Of a DNA stretch of 64,000 bases, positions 32,487 to 42,892 are shown one piece after another. A model generated the notes under the pieces. It had not been told where the DNA came from and ran no database searches. It saw only the letters and a list, made by a program, of their open reading frames with translations. How positions within the stretch are numbered: the stretch's first letter is position 1; every line of letters starts with the position of its first letter. The translations under genes were made by a program, and so were the position numbers. Source of the stretch: Micromonospora_H sonneratiae (GTDB lineage Bacteria > Actinomycetota > Actinomycetes > Mycobacteriales > Micromonosporaceae); the NCBI RefSeq assembly GCF_042679305.1, contig NZ_JBHTMP010000016.1:62001-126000 (forward strand), read 5' to 3'.

Positions 32487-33404
32487 TCAGGCCGCCTGCG
32501 CCGCCGCCAGCTCCTGGAGCCGATCGGTCACCCGAACCAGTTGCGCCTCATGGCTGGTGAGGACGTCCCGGACGACGGCCAGGCGGTGGGCGACGTACTT
32601 CTCGGCGTAGCCGATCTCCCTGGCGCACCGCGTGGTGGCCACCGCCAGCGCGCTCTCGGCGGGCGTCGGCACGTACGTCCGCTCGGCGACCGGCGGCAGG
32701 ATCTCCACGGTCCCCGGGATCTTCTTCGGGGCCGCCGGCTCGGGACCGGTCACCTGACCCATCGGTCGGCCCACACCATAGGAGTCCAGGCTGCGTTTCT
32801 GCTCACCGGAACCGTGGAAGTCGTGCCGGTCGAGACAGTCCAGCAGCGGTGCGGTCATCCGGTCGAAATCCCCGGCAGCCGGCCCCGTCATGCTCATCCG
32901 GGTCACTTCGACGTTGATTTTGTTGATCAGTTCGTACAGTTGGCTGCGGACACGTGGAAAATCCACGCCGATCTTCTCGGCCGCGACCGTTCCACACTGC
33001 TCGAATGCGCGGTCGAAAGCCGGATCGGAACTGATCACGTGCGCCGGTTGTGCTGGCTCGTTCTTGCCGAAACCATACTGTCGGGCGGCGTCCTCGGTCT
33101 GGACGGCGAAGGCCGGCGGGGTGACGTTGAGATCGACGAAGGGCTGGGAATCCACCGGAGCGTCCATCTTGGTCAGCTGGGTGAACCCGCGTCCGGCCAT
33201 GCACTCGGCTCGCAGCCTTTCCTGTTCCCGCTCCAGCGCGACGAGCTTGTCGGTCTTGAACACCGTCACCGTGATCTGATCGGGTGACACGTCCCGATAT
33301 CGGCCGTTGACGGGCGGGTCGTCGGCGGCGCAACCGGCGGTGTATCCGACGGCCAGCGCAGCGAGGCTGACGACCCCGAGCGCCCGGACCAGGATCCGAT
33401 TCAT
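32487..33404 (-). CDS. Secreted lipoprotein of unknown function
   Basis: 305 residues from the ATG at 33404 (GGGGAG upstream). A lipoprotein signal ends in GYTAGC. The mature part has repeated short helices with Cys residues (RAECMAGRGF, FEQCGTVAAEKIG, LLDCLDRHDF, TTRCAREIGY) spaced as in actinobacterial proteins that carry one conserved Cys per helical repeat. No enzyme motif is visible. It is next to a secreted protease-inhibitor-like gene on the same strand, separated by a strong palindrome. Confidence 0.75.
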   Translation of the reverse strand: MNRILVRALGVVSLAALAVGYTAGCAADDPPVNGRYRDVSPDQITVTVFKTDKLVALEREQERLRAECMAGRGFTQLTKMDAPVDSQPFVDLNVTPPAFAVQTEDAARQYGFGKNEPAQPAHVISSDPAFDRAFEQCGTVAAEKIGVDFPRVRSQLYELINKINVEVTRMSMTGPAAGDFDRMTAPLLDCLDRHDFHGSGEQKRSLDSYGVGRPMGQVTGPEPAAPKKIPGTVEILPPVAERTYVPTPAESALAVATTRCAREIGYAEKYVAHRLAVVRDVLTSHEAQLVRVTDRLQELAAAQAA

Positions 33405-33430
33405 GGTCAGCTCCCCTCCCCGGGCCGGGG

Positions 33431-33450
33431 GGGGCGGCACGTGCCGCCCC
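33431..33450. terminator. Perfect 20-bp palindrome
   Basis: GGGGCGGCACGTGCCGCCCC is self-complementary over its whole length. It lies 20 bases beyond the stop of the I36-type gene, on its downstream side, so terminating that gene is the likely role. Confidence 0.7.
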
Positions 33451-33470
33451 ACCCGACGCGATCAGACCGA

Positions 33471-33869
33471 TCAGACGCAGCGCTCGTGCCGGTCGTTGCG
33501 GTTGTTCACCGAGCGGAGGAAGTACCGCACCCCGTCGTTCGGGAAGTACTCCCAGGTCCAGACACCGTTGGCCAGGTTGCCCACCCGGATCCGGCAGTCG
33601 GTGTCACGGTTGGTGACGTCCCGGGCGTTGTCCTGTACCGGGAGGCTGGAGACCGAGTAGCCATCCATGAAGTTGTTCCCGCCGTGGTTGCCGGTGTACC
33701 AGAACTGCTTCTGATAGCGGGTTCCGGTGTCGTACCAGAAGCAGATCTCCCCCCGGCTGCACCCGGGCCGGTTGTCCCCGTTGTCGGCACTGGCCGGGCT
33801 CATCGGGAGTACCGCCAGCGTCGCTGCGGCTCCGAGCAGCATCGTGGCTGCCTTGGTCAGGGAGCGCAT
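33471..33869 (-). CDS. Secreted peptidase-inhibitor I36 / crystallin-like protein
   Basis: 132 residues from the ATG at 33869, right after GGGGGAA. A signal peptide ends near SPASA. The mature part of about 105 residues has four Cys and the CSRGEICFWYDTG opening that is typical of the peptidase-inhibitor I36 (SmaPI-like) family, followed by NFMDGYSVSSLPVQDNARDV and an aromatic WTWEYFPNDG stretch. It should act outside the cell, perhaps inhibiting metalloproteases. Start and signal are convincing; the inhibitory role is family-based. Confidence 0.82.
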   Translation of the reverse strand: MRSLTKAATMLLGAAATLAVLPMSPASADNGDNRPGCSRGEICFWYDTGTRYQKQFWYTGNHGGNNFMDGYSVSSLPVQDNARDVTNRDTDCRIRVGNLANGVWTWEYFPNDGVRYFLRSVNNRNDRHERCV

Positions 33870-33955
33870 GTTTTCCCCCTTGTTCTCGTCGGCCGACCTG
33901 GTTGTCGTGCCGGACGTGGTTACACCGTCGCCCGATCGTGGAGGAGGCTGCCACA

Positions 33956-33977
33956 GGTTTCGGCCACGGTCGAAACC
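33956..33977. promoter_or_regulatory. Dyad in the divergent region before the ArsR-like gene
   Basis: GGTTTCG (33956-33962) mirrors CGAAACC (33971-33977) perfectly with an 8-base centre. It sits between the I36 gene (start 33869) and the ArsR-like gene (start 34096), so it may be an operator. Confidence 0.4.
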
Positions 33978-34095
33978 CCATGGCGAAACGGTCGACTCCG
34001 AAAACAATGACGGATAGGCGTCAGGTATATGGGTTGCGGTCGTTGTGTGTGGAGCAGGACGGTGGAGGAGATGTTGGCAAAAACGGGGAGTCAGC

Positions 34096-35073
34096 ATGAT
34101 ACGAATCCTCTTCACCGATCAGGACCTGGCTCGGTTCCGAATCGCCACCGAGCCCAATCCCATGTGGGAGATTCTGCTCAGCCTGCACCTGTTGCAGACC
34201 CGTACCCGAGGACCGGCATTCCGCTATTGGCGTGATCAGGTACGCCATCGGCTGGCCCGGCCGATGCGGCCACTTTTCGAGCTGGCCCCCGCGTACGGTT
34301 ACTCACCCGACTTCCTCACCCCGGCCTTCGGCAACGGTGGGCTGGACGCCGGGCTGGACGCGTTGCTGTCCACCCCGCGTACCCGGCTGCGGGCCGACCT
34401 GCGACAGTTCGCCGGCTACCAGACGGTGACCAACTGGACCCGGGAACTCGCCGAGGGCCGGGCCACCAGCCTGCGACAACTCGGCGACGCCACCCGCCTC
34501 TACCACCGGGTCGCCATCGCCCCGTACTGGACCCGGATCCGGGCCGGTATCGACGCGGCACGGGCCACCCAGGCCCGCATCCTGGTCGAGACCGGGTTCG
34601 AGGGCCTGATGGCGTCGCTCCATCCCGACATCCGGTGGCGGCCACCCGTACTGGAGTTGCACGGGTTCACCGTCGACCGGGACGTCCACCTCGAGGGCCG
34701 GGGCCTGCAACTGCTGCCGTCGTACTTCTGCTGGCAGCAGCCGACCCTGCTCCGGGACCCGGAACTGCCGCCGGTCCTGGTCTGTCCGATCGACCGGGGC
34801 GTTACCCGGCTGGGGGCGGAAGGACCCGATCGGCCGGCCCGGGGCCCGCTGGTCGCGCTCCTCGGCCGGACCAGAGCGGCCGTCCTGGAGGCGGTCGACG
34901 CCGGCTGCACCACCACCGAGCTGGCCCGCCGGGTCGGTGTCTCGCCGGCGACCGCCAGCCAGCACGCCACCGTGCTACGCGAGGCCGGGCTGATCACCAC
35001 CCGGCGGCTGGGCGGCTCGGTGCTGCACAGTCTGCACCCGCTCGGGGCGGAGATCCTCGCCGAGCACAACTGA
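34096..35073 (+). CDS. ArsR-type winged-helix regulator with large N-terminal domain (DUF5937-like)
   Basis: 325 residues from the ATG at 34096 (GGGGAG five bases upstream). The C-terminal 80 residues are an ArsR winged helix: RAAVLEAVDAGCTTTELARR, VGVSPATASQHATVLREAGL, then a wing ITTRRLGGSVLHSL. The N-terminal 230 residues have the layout of DUF5937 proteins (FTDQDLARFRIATEPNPMWE, LQLLPSYFCWQQPTLL). No metal-binding Cys cluster is visible, so it is probably not a metal sensor. The target is unknown. Confidence 0.85.
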   Translation: MIRILFTDQDLARFRIATEPNPMWEILLSLHLLQTRTRGPAFRYWRDQVRHRLARPMRPLFELAPAYGYSPDFLTPAFGNGGLDAGLDALLSTPRTRLRADLRQFAGYQTVTNWTRELAEGRATSLRQLGDATRLYHRVAIAPYWTRIRAGIDAARATQARILVETGFEGLMASLHPDIRWRPPVLELHGFTVDRDVHLEGRGLQLLPSYFCWQQPTLLRDPELPPVLVCPIDRGVTRLGAEGPDRPARGPLVALLGRTRAAVLEAVDAGCTTTELARRVGVSPATASQHATVLREAGLITTRRLGGSVLHSLHPLGAEILAEHN

Positions 35074-35120
35074 ACCGGGCACGACCGCACCGGGCACGAC
35101 CGTTCCGGGCCCGGCCCGGG
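35074..35120. other. 15-bp duplication and CCGGGCCCGG palindrome after the ArsR-like gene
   Basis: ACCGGGCACGACCGC at 35074-35088 is repeated immediately (35089-35102, one base shorter), followed by CCGGGCCCGG at 35105-35114. The block lies between two convergent genes and may serve as a weak terminator. Confidence 0.4.
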
Positions 35121-35131
35121 ATCGTCAGGCG

Positions 35132-36760
35132 TCAGGGCCGTACGGTCGTCTCCGGCTGGTAGACGCGGTAGCCGTCGACCTCGGTCACCTTCGCCGGTAC
35201 GCCGATCTCCCGTAGGTAGTCCTGGAACGCAACGTCGGCCGGTCCGCCCGTCTCGAAGATGAACGCCGGCCGGTCGGCCCCCTGCACCTCGGTCGCGTAC
35301 GGGGCGTACCGGTTCTGCCCGGGGCGCAGGTCGTCGCCGAGTACGGCACAGATCACCCGTTCCCGGCTGTTGAAGATGAGCCGGTTGCAGGTCCAGTATT
35401 CGCCGTAGACGTGTCGGAGGCCGGCACGTTCCGCGAACCGGGCCAGTTCCCGGGCGGATCGTTCCTCGGCACGGATGGATCCGATCTGCCTGACCAGCGT
35501 CACCGTCGTGAACAGCATGAACGCGGTGACCGCCGCCAGGATCGTGGTCGACACCGCCGCCAACACCCGGTGGGTCGGTCGACGCCATCGTCGGGCGGCC
35601 AGCCAGAGCGGCCACAGCACGGCCGGCAGCGAGATCTGTAGCACCGACAGGTAGCGGGCGGTCGCCAACGGCGCGGTGGCGGCGAGGGCGTTACGGGCGT
35701 AGCTGAGCACGGTCAGGGCGGCCCCCACCACCAGGGCGAACTGTGCCACGTACACGATCCGGCGACCGGCAGTGGCCCCGGCGGACCCGGTGTCGGTGGC
35801 GGCCGTACCGCCGGGTCGGCGTATTCCGACCGCGGCCAGTATCGCCGCGACCAGCAGCAGCGCCAGATACAGCGGCCCCCACCAGGCCTGCCAGGGCGCG
35901 CAGCCCTCGGACGGGCAGAGCCCGGTGGCCAGCGGGATGCCGGTCAGCACCGAGCCGCGTACCCGGTCGCCCCACGACGCCGGCTCGCTCTCACCGTCGC
36001 TGAGTTGCTGGAGTACGGACAACGAGTCCTGTCCCGGTGGGGCGGTCAGATTGTCCACGATCAGCGGCAGCAGGCCGAGGACGAACCCGCCGACCAGCAG
36101 CACACCGGACCAGCCGAGCAGTTGCCGTCCGCACGCGATCAGCAGCACCACCCCGACCACGGCCAGGTACGGCAGGACCAGCCAGTCGTCCCACAGTGAC
36201 AGGCCGGCCAGCAGCCCGAAGCCGCCGACGACGAGTCGGCTGTGCCGGATGCGGTGCTGCCCGAGGCCCACCGCGATCAGCAGGAGCAACACCACGGCCG
36301 GCTTGATCTCGGGGCGACCACCGACGGCGGTGAGTTGGTCCCGGACCACCCGTTCGGAGCCGAGTGCCAGCAGACCCACCGTGAACGTGGCCAGCCAGGG
36401 GGAGTAGAGCCGTCGGGTGAGGCGGTGGACGAGGTAGACGAACGCCGCGTAGAGCAGCAGCAGTGGGAGTCGCAACGCGAACCAACTCGGCTCGAGGAGG
36501 GCGAACAGTGCGGCGGCGAGGTACGACTCGAAGGTGCCCATGTAGTGCTGGCCGTACAGGAAGACCGGCAGGCTGCGGCCCTCGGCGATGTGTGCCGCGA
36601 CGAGTCCGAAGGTCGCCTCGTCGCTGTTGGAACCCGGCACGGTGAGCAGCGTCAGGACCAGCCGGTAACCGATGCCGACCAGTCCGAGGGCGAGCGCCAC
36701 CCACGCTGGGCGGTCGAGCCGCAGCCGCGCCCATCTGGTTTGTCGCACCGCCACCGACAC
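35132..36760 (-). CDS. GT-C-fold membrane glycosyltransferase (PMT/ArnT-like)
   Basis: About 542 residues from the GTG at 36760; several GTG/TTG codons nearby make the start uncertain. About 11-12 membrane helices. The first extracytoplasmic loop carries SNSDEATFGLVA (the acidic pair of GT-C enzymes), then YGQHYMGTFESYLAAALF, matching DUF2029/PMT_2 proteins. The C-terminal 110 residues are extracytoplasmic. It should move a sugar from a polyprenyl-phosphate donor to an acceptor outside the membrane. It is monocistronic and not linked to the polysaccharide cluster further right. Confidence 0.82.
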   Translation of the reverse strand: MSVAVRQTRWARLRLDRPAWVALALGLVGIGYRLVLTLLTVPGSNSDEATFGLVAAHIAEGRSLPVFLYGQHYMGTFESYLAAALFALLEPSWFALRLPLLLLYAAFVYLVHRLTRRLYSPWLATFTVGLLALGSERVVRDQLTAVGGRPEIKPAVVLLLLIAVGLGQHRIRHSRLVVGGFGLLAGLSLWDDWLVLPYLAVVGVVLLIACGRQLLGWSGVLLVGGFVLGLLPLIVDNLTAPPGQDSLSVLQQLSDGESEPASWGDRVRGSVLTGIPLATGLCPSEGCAPWQAWWGPLYLALLLVAAILAAVGIRRPGGTAATDTGSAGATAGRRIVYVAQFALVVGAALTVLSYARNALAATAPLATARYLSVLQISLPAVLWPLWLAARRWRRPTHRVLAAVSTTILAAVTAFMLFTTVTLVRQIGSIRAEERSARELARFAERAGLRHVYGEYWTCNRLIFNSRERVICAVLGDDLRPGQNRYAPYATEVQGADRPAFIFETGGPADVAFQDYLREIGVPAKVTEVDGYRVYQPETTVRP

Positions 36761-36872
36761 GACCAACGCCCCCGTCGTCGTCCCGTCGCAGGGGCTTGCC
36801 CGCTCCGGCGGCGAATATTCGTGGGTCCTAGGTGGTGGTTACCGCCACCCGAGCCGTCCAGGTAAAGAATTC

Positions 36873-36912
36873 TTGACACGATGTCGGGTCCCTTTTACAT
36901 TGGTGATGTCAA
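36873..36912 (+). promoter_or_regulatory. Sigma-70 promoter with overlapping TTGACA/TGTCAA dyad
   Basis: TTGACA (36873-36878), a 17-base spacer and TACATT (36896-36901) form an almost ideal vegetative promoter, the clearest in the window. TGTCAA (36907-36912) mirrors the -35 hexamer, giving a dyad that spans the promoter. The XRE regulator encoded in the same operon is a natural candidate to bind it. Confidence 0.75.
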
Positions 36913-36936
36913 AAATCCTTAACATGGGGAGGGGCC

Positions 36937-37365
36937 GTGGCCTTCGAGGAAAAACGTGTGTGGGTGATGATCCTGGTCACGATCGGTTTCTACGTGACGT
37001 ACGTCGTCGTGCTCCTCGGACGTGCCCAGGACACGCCACTGCCCGAGGTGCCCTACGTGGCACCCCTGTTGTGGTCCGTCGGCGGGGCGATCATGGTGTC
37101 GATCGTGCTGCACGTCGCCATCTCGATCGTCTCGCCCGAGGGGGCCAACGAGAAGGACCAGCGGGACAGGGAGATCAACCGGGCCGGCGAGTACATCGGC
37201 CAGTCGTTCGTCGTCGTCGGCGGCGTCGCAGCCCTCGGCATGGCGCTCGCCCGGTGGGACCACTTCTGGATCGCCAACGTCATCTACCTGTGCTTCGTGC
37301 TGTCGGCCATCGTCGGATCGACGGCCAAGATCGTCGCCTACCGGCGGGGCTTCCAGGCATGGTGA
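36937..37365 (+). CDS. Four-helix membrane protein paired with an XRE regulator
   Basis: 142 residues from the GTG at 36937 (GGGGAGG upstream). Four membrane helices: WVMILVTIGFYVTYVVVLL, then residues about 44-65, 88-105 and 112-130, with a hydrophilic SPEGANEKDQRDREINRAGE loop in the middle. This layout is found in small membrane proteins encoded just before YozG-like HTH regulators. Transcribed from the promoter at 36873. Its stop overlaps the regulator's start. Function unknown. Confidence 0.8.
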   Translation: MAFEEKRVWVMILVTIGFYVTYVVVLLGRAQDTPLPEVPYVAPLLWSVGGAIMVSIVLHVAISIVSPEGANEKDQRDREINRAGEYIGQSFVVVGGVAALGMALARWDHFWIANVIYLCFVLSAIVGSTAKIVAYRRGFQAW

Positions 37366-37589
37366 AACCGACCCAGATCACCAACTCCATCCGCGCCCTG
37401 CGCTTCGCCAACAACGAGATGACCCAGGCCGAACTGGCTCGGCGCATCGGGGTGACGAGGCAGACCGTGATCGCCATCGAGCAGGGGCGGTACTCACCGT
37501 CACTGGAGATGGCGTTCCAGATCGCCCTGGTGTTCGACGTACCGCTCACCGAAGTATTTCAATACCCGGCCACGCCAAAGGAGGGCTAG
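37359..37589 (+). CDS. Small XRE-family HTH regulator (YozG-like)
   Basis: A 76-residue protein that is almost entirely one HTH: MTQAELARRIGVTRQTVIAI then EQGRYSPSLEMAFQIALVF, ending in a short acidic tail. The ATG at 37359 overlaps the membrane-protein stop; a GTG one codon later is possible. Regulators of this type control their own membrane-protein operon. It is followed after four bases by an alcohol dehydrogenase-family gene, so the three form one operon. Confidence 0.9.
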   Translation: MVKPTQITNSIRALRFANNEMTQAELARRIGVTRQTVIAIEQGRYSPSLEMAFQIALVFDVPLTEVFQYPATPKEG

Positions 37590-37593
37590 GAAG

Positions 37594-38565
37594 ATGAGGG
37601 CGATCGTTCAGGACCGGTACGGCCCGACCGAGATGCTCAGGCTCCAGGACGTCGACGTACCGAAGATCGGCGCCGACGAGGTGCTCGTTCGGGTACACGC
37701 CAGCGGCGTCGACCCCGGGGTCTGGCACCTGGTGACCGGCCTGCCGTATCTGGTGCGCCTCGGCTTCGGGCTGTTCCGACCGGCTAGCCGCGTACCCGGC
37801 ATGGACCTCGCTGGCGTCGTCGAAGCGGTGGGCAGCAACGTCGAACGGTTTACCCCCGGCGACGAGGTCTTCGGCACCGGCCGGGGCAGCTACGCGGAGT
37901 ACGCATCGGCACCCGCGAACCGACTCGCCCCGAAACCCCGCAACCTAACCTTCGAACAGGCGGCGGCCGTTCCCATCTCCGGGCAGACGGCGCTCGCCGC
38001 CGTACGCGACGCAGGGCAGGTGCGACCGGGGAAACGAGTCCTGGTCATCGGTGCCGGCGGCGGCGTGGGCACGTTCGCCGTACAACTGGCCAAGGCACTC
38101 GGTGCACATGTCACCGGCATGTGCAGCACCGGCAAGCTCGACCTCGTACGGTCGATCGGGGCGGACGAGGTCGTCGACTACACCCGGACCGACATCACCG
38201 ACCGGGGCCAGCGCTACGACGTCGTCATCGACACCGCCGGCAACCGCCGCCTGGCACAGTTGCGGCTGGCCCTCGTACCGACCGGTGTTCTGGTCCTCGT
38301 CGGCGGTGAGGCCGGCACCGGAAAATGGTTGTGGGGCTTCGACCGCCAACTGCGGGCCCTGCTGCTGTCCCCCCTGGTCAGCCAGCGACTGGTTCCGCTG
38401 CTGTCCAGGGAGAGCACCGAGAATCTCGTCGCGTTGACCGAACTCATCGAGGCCGGCGCCCTCACCCCGGTCGTCGGCCGGACCTACCCGTTGACCGAGG
38501 TGGCCGAGGCCCTCCGCCACCTTGAGGACGGCCATTCGACTGGTAAGACGGTCGTCACCATCTGA
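37594..38565 (+). CDS. NAD(P)H-dependent MDR-family oxidoreductase (quinone reductase-like)
   Basis: A 323-residue protein with GGAGGGCTAGGAAG before the ATG. The GroES-like domain contains GMDLAGVVEAVGSNV and lacks the catalytic zinc Cys/His set, so it is a zinc-free quinone-reductase type. The Rossmann domain has VIGAGGGVGTFAVQLAKALGA. It reduces quinones or enals with NADPH. It lies downstream of the membrane-protein/XRE pair and is probably co-transcribed. Confidence 0.9.
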   Translation: MRAIVQDRYGPTEMLRLQDVDVPKIGADEVLVRVHASGVDPGVWHLVTGLPYLVRLGFGLFRPASRVPGMDLAGVVEAVGSNVERFTPGDEVFGTGRGSYAEYASAPANRLAPKPRNLTFEQAAAVPISGQTALAAVRDAGQVRPGKRVLVIGAGGGVGTFAVQLAKALGAHVTGMCSTGKLDLVRSIGADEVVDYTRTDITDRGQRYDVVIDTAGNRRLAQLRLALVPTGVLVLVGGEAGTGKWLWGFDRQLRALLLSPLVSQRLVPLLSRESTENLVALTELIEAGALTPVVGRTYPLTEVAEALRHLEDGHSTGKTVVTI

Positions 38566-38670
38566 CGCTTCGGTACGGCGGCCACACCCGTCGGAACCGA
38601 CCGGGCCGGGTGCACCGACGGCGGGGTTGGCCGTGTGTGGGCGCGGGGCGGGGTGTGGCAGGGTGTCACC

Positions 38671-39714
38671 GTGCCCCGTACTCCCACCGATCAGGTGGAA
38701 AAACCCAATCTCCATCGCGCTGCCCGGATCGAGGACTCGATCCACCGGTTTCTCGAGCGGCGACTACGGCGACGCGGCTGGGACGTGACGATGATCGCCT
38801 ATCCCGGCTACGGTGCGCCCGGCTGGGTACGGGTCATGGGCCGGGTGCTACTCGGCCGCCTGGAACGCCGGCCCCGGCGGCGGGCGGCGAAGGTACGCGG
38901 TTGGCGCAGTTTCGCCACCCTGCCCGCCAAGGGGGCCACCGTGGTCATCGAGGCCGGCGAGGCGCAACACGAGACGCAAGCCGACCGCAGCGGCTTCATC
39001 GACGTCGTCGTACCGGTCGACCTGCCGCCCGGTTGGGGCTCGGTCCGGTTGACCAGTCCCGGGGCACAGCCGGTGGAGGCCCCGGTCCGGATCGTCGACC
39101 CGCAGGTGCGGTTCGGCATCGTGTCCGACATCGACGACACGGTTATGGTCACCGCGTTGCCCCGGCCGCTGCTGGCCGCCTGGAACACCTTCGTGCTCGA
39201 CGAGCACGCCCGGATGGCCGTACCCGGCATGGCGGTCCTCTACGAGCGCCTGGTGACCGCCCATCCGGGGGCACCGGTCTTCTACCTGTCGACCGGGGCG
39301 TTCAACGTGGCGCCCGCGCTGACCCGGTTCCTGTCCCGGCATCTGTATCCGTCCGGCCCGCTGCTGCTGACCGACTGGGGACCGACCGCCGACCGCTGGT
39401 TCCGCAGTGGCCGCGAGCACAAGCGCGCCATGCTGATCCGGTTGGCCGAGGAGTTCCCCGACGTACGGTGGCTGCTCGTCGGTGACGACGGCCAGCACGA
39501 CCCGGAGATCTACGCCGAGTTCGCCGCCTCCTATCCACAGAACGTGGCAGCCGTGGCGATCCGGCGGCTGTCCCCGACCCAGACGGTGCTGGCCGGGCAT
39601 CTACCGGTGCCGGTCATCGGCTCACGCTCCGCCGCCCCGGACGACCAGTTGTGGTTCTCCGCCCCGAACGGCGCCGGGCTCTGGCAACTGCTTCGGGAAG
39701 CGGACCTGGTCTGA
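38671..39714 (+). CDS. App1-family (DUF2183) phosphatase
   Basis: 347 residues from the GTG at 38671. The C-terminal domain carries DIDDTVMVT, the DxDxT motif of App1 lipid phosphatases of the HAD fold, then YLSTGAFNVAPALTRFL and LVGDDGQHDPEIYAEFA with the metal-binding acidic residues. The N-terminal third has the beta-rich domain of these proteins (GYGAPGWVRVMGRVLLGRLE). Yeast App1 is a phosphatidate phosphatase; the bacterial role is less clear, probably phospholipid or phosphate-ester cleavage. No signal peptide. Confidence 0.85.
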   Translation: MPRTPTDQVEKPNLHRAARIEDSIHRFLERRLRRRGWDVTMIAYPGYGAPGWVRVMGRVLLGRLERRPRRRAAKVRGWRSFATLPAKGATVVIEAGEAQHETQADRSGFIDVVVPVDLPPGWGSVRLTSPGAQPVEAPVRIVDPQVRFGIVSDIDDTVMVTALPRPLLAAWNTFVLDEHARMAVPGMAVLYERLVTAHPGAPVFYLSTGAFNVAPALTRFLSRHLYPSGPLLLTDWGPTADRWFRSGREHKRAMLIRLAEEFPDVRWLLVGDDGQHDPEIYAEFAASYPQNVAAVAIRRLSPTQTVLAGHLPVPVIGSRSAAPDDQLWFSAPNGAGLWQLLREADLV

Positions 39715-39735
39715 CGTTCCCGGGACGGACTCGCT

Positions 39736-40350
39736 CTAACCGAGGTCGTCGAGCAACTGTTTGAGCCAGCGCTTCTTCGGCGGGCGGACCGTCACCGAGC
39801 CGAAGACCACGCGGGTGCGTACGTCGACCACCGGGGCACCCGGGCGGACCGGTTCCCGCATCTCCGACGTCTTCGAGCCGAAGACCGCGTTGCCGGTGAG
39901 CCGGACCTCGGTTCCCTCCGGTACGACCACCGTGAGATCCCCGAAGACCGCGGTCGCCTCGATCACCGTCACCGGCTGCTGGATCTCCGCCTCCAGCAGC
40001 TCGATGTGGCAGGAACCGAAGACCGACAGGGTTCGCAACCGTCCCGGCACCCGCCAGCGGCCCTTGCGGGACTCCTCGCTGAAGACGGCGACCAGCCGTT
40101 CCGGGGTCTCCCCGGCACTGATGTCGCTGGGCAGGACGACCGCCGGGCCGGAGGCCGGGACGGGTAGGTCGTCGGTGAGCCGGGCCAACTCACCCCGGGT
40201 ACGCGCGGCGTGCGCCAGGGTGATTCGCTCCTCGTACTCGTCCAGGGTCAGCCGACCCTCGCTGGTGGCCGTACCGAGCAACTCGATGATGCGCTCGCGC
40301 TCCCGGTCGGACACCCGCATCCGGTCGTCGTCACGCGGTTCCAACTGCAC
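39736..40350 (-). CDS. DUF1707 / LiaF-like membrane-stress protein
   Basis: 204 residues from the GTG at 40350 (an ATG at 40320 is the alternative). The DUF1707 domain is at the N-terminus: RVSDRERERIIELLGTAT then GRLTLDEYEERITLAHAART. The C-terminal half is a beta-helix-like LiaF/DUF2154 domain (TVIEATAVFGDLTVVVPEGTE then VFGSVTVRPPKKRW), with repeated VFG turns. A TAGAAT box at 40359-40364 (minus strand) lies eight bases before the GTG, consistent with near-leaderless transcription. A regulatory role in envelope stress is inferred from family relatives. Confidence 0.82.
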   Translation of the reverse strand: MQLEPRDDDRMRVSDRERERIIELLGTATSEGRLTLDEYEERITLAHAARTRGELARLTDDLPVPASGPAVVLPSDISAGETPERLVAVFSEESRKGRWRVPGRLRTLSVFGSCHIELLEAEIQQPVTVIEATAVFGDLTVVVPEGTEVRLTGNAVFGSKTSEMREPVRPGAPVVDVRTRVVFGSVTVRPPKKRWLKQLLDDLG

Positions 40351-40477
40351 GCTGGCGAATTCTACGCACCCGAGCGGCCAGGAGGATCGGGCGTGTGTCC
40401 GTCGATCCGGGTTCGGGCAGCGGCCCGTTCGGGCATCATCGACCAACGAGTGCTGTGCAAACCGTAGGAGGTCGTCG

Positions 40478-42124
<1,647 letters not shown>

Positions 42125-42144
42125 CGAACGTACGCGCCCCGACC

Positions 42145-42630
42145 TCAGGCCGTGGTCGGGGCGATGGACTTGGCCATCTGTTGTGCGGTGACCTCGAAAC
42201 CGAGGCTCTCGTAGAGGCCGATCGCCACCGAGTTGCCGCCGAACACGTTGAGGCCGAGCCTGGTGTAGCCACGGTCACCGAGTTCGCGTTCGACCGCCTT
42301 CATCATGGCCCGGCCGTACCCTTTGCCCCGGTGCCCCTCGTCGACCTCGATGTTGTAGATCCAGGCCTGTTCGGGGATGTCCGCCTTGGCGGTGGGGCCG
42401 AGCCAGAGCCAACCTACGGGCTGACCATCGGCCTCGGCGGTGAAGAGCAGCATCCCGGGGGTGTCGAGGCCCTGCGGCAGGAAGCCAGTGCTCTGCCGCA
42501 CTGACTCTTCGCGGGCCTCGGCGGCCGATACCCGGCCCGAGTCCCGCAGGTCGTCGGCGTACCGGTCGACCAGTACCCCCAGCCGCTCGGTGAATTCCTG
42601 CTCGGTCATCGGGCGTAGCACGACGGTCAT
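42145..42630 (-). CDS. GNAT-family N-acetyltransferase
   Basis: 161 residues from the ATG at 42630 (GGAGG four bases upstream). The acetyl-CoA loop is VDEGHRGKGYGRAMMKAVE (RGKGYGR), preceded by the beta-4 strand WIYNIEV. LGLNVFGGNSVAIGLYESLGF is the standard GNAT motif B. The substrate is unknown. It is convergent with pgm, with 20 bases between the stops, and lies beyond the scar copy of the peptidase gene. Confidence 0.9.
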   Translation of the reverse strand: MTVVLRPMTEQEFTERLGVLVDRYADDLRDSGRVSAAEAREESVRQSTGFLPQGLDTPGMLLFTAEADGQPVGWLWLGPTAKADIPEQAWIYNIEVDEGHRGKGYGRAMMKAVERELGDRGYTRLGLNVFGGNSVAIGLYESLGFEVTAQQMAKSIAPTTA

Positions 42631-42710
42631 GGATCCTCCCCAGGGTCTCCGGCGATGCTACTGGGGGCGACCGTTCCAGCGCCTTCTGGTTTTGTGCTGT
42701 GGTTGTTGTG

Positions 42711-42743
42711 CGGGATGGTCGGCGTAGTTTGCCGACCATCCCG
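42711..42743. terminator. Hairpin terminator, scar copy
   Basis: CGGGATGGTCGGC (42711-42723) and its exact mirror at 42731-42743 flank a seven-base GTAGTTT loop. The loop is identical to that of the hairpin at 43629-43659, and the one base pair that differs has changed on both arms. Confidence 0.8.
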
Positions 42744-42852
42744 CATCCACCGCTTCCGGCTACCGCCGGGGGCGGCCGGTGCCGAGCCGGCGGGTGGACC
42801 GGCGACCGTCCAACCACCCAGATCTGCCTCGAACGAGGTCTCGGCCACCGTC
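42744..42852 (-). pseudogene. Scar copy of the 3' end of the zinc carboxypeptidase gene
   Basis: Reading rightward, the sequence follows 43660-43704 of the intact gene with few changes, then jumps at GGTGCCGAGC to 43861-43926. The same ten bases occur in the intact gene at 43695-43704 and 43852-43861. The copy therefore has a 157-bp internal deletion at a microhomology. The deletion is not a multiple of three, so the frame is lost. On the minus strand the surviving piece still reads VAETSFEADLGGWTV, as in the intact gene. Confidence 0.8.
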
Positions 42853-42892
42853 TTGCCGCCTGATCCCGGAATGGCTCAGTGACTTCTGGTCG

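Noticed and set aside
39761..40477. A 239-codon N-terminal extension of phosphoglucomutase
   Set aside because: It runs antisense through the DUF1707 gene. A strong ribosome binding site and the family N-terminus are at 40478.
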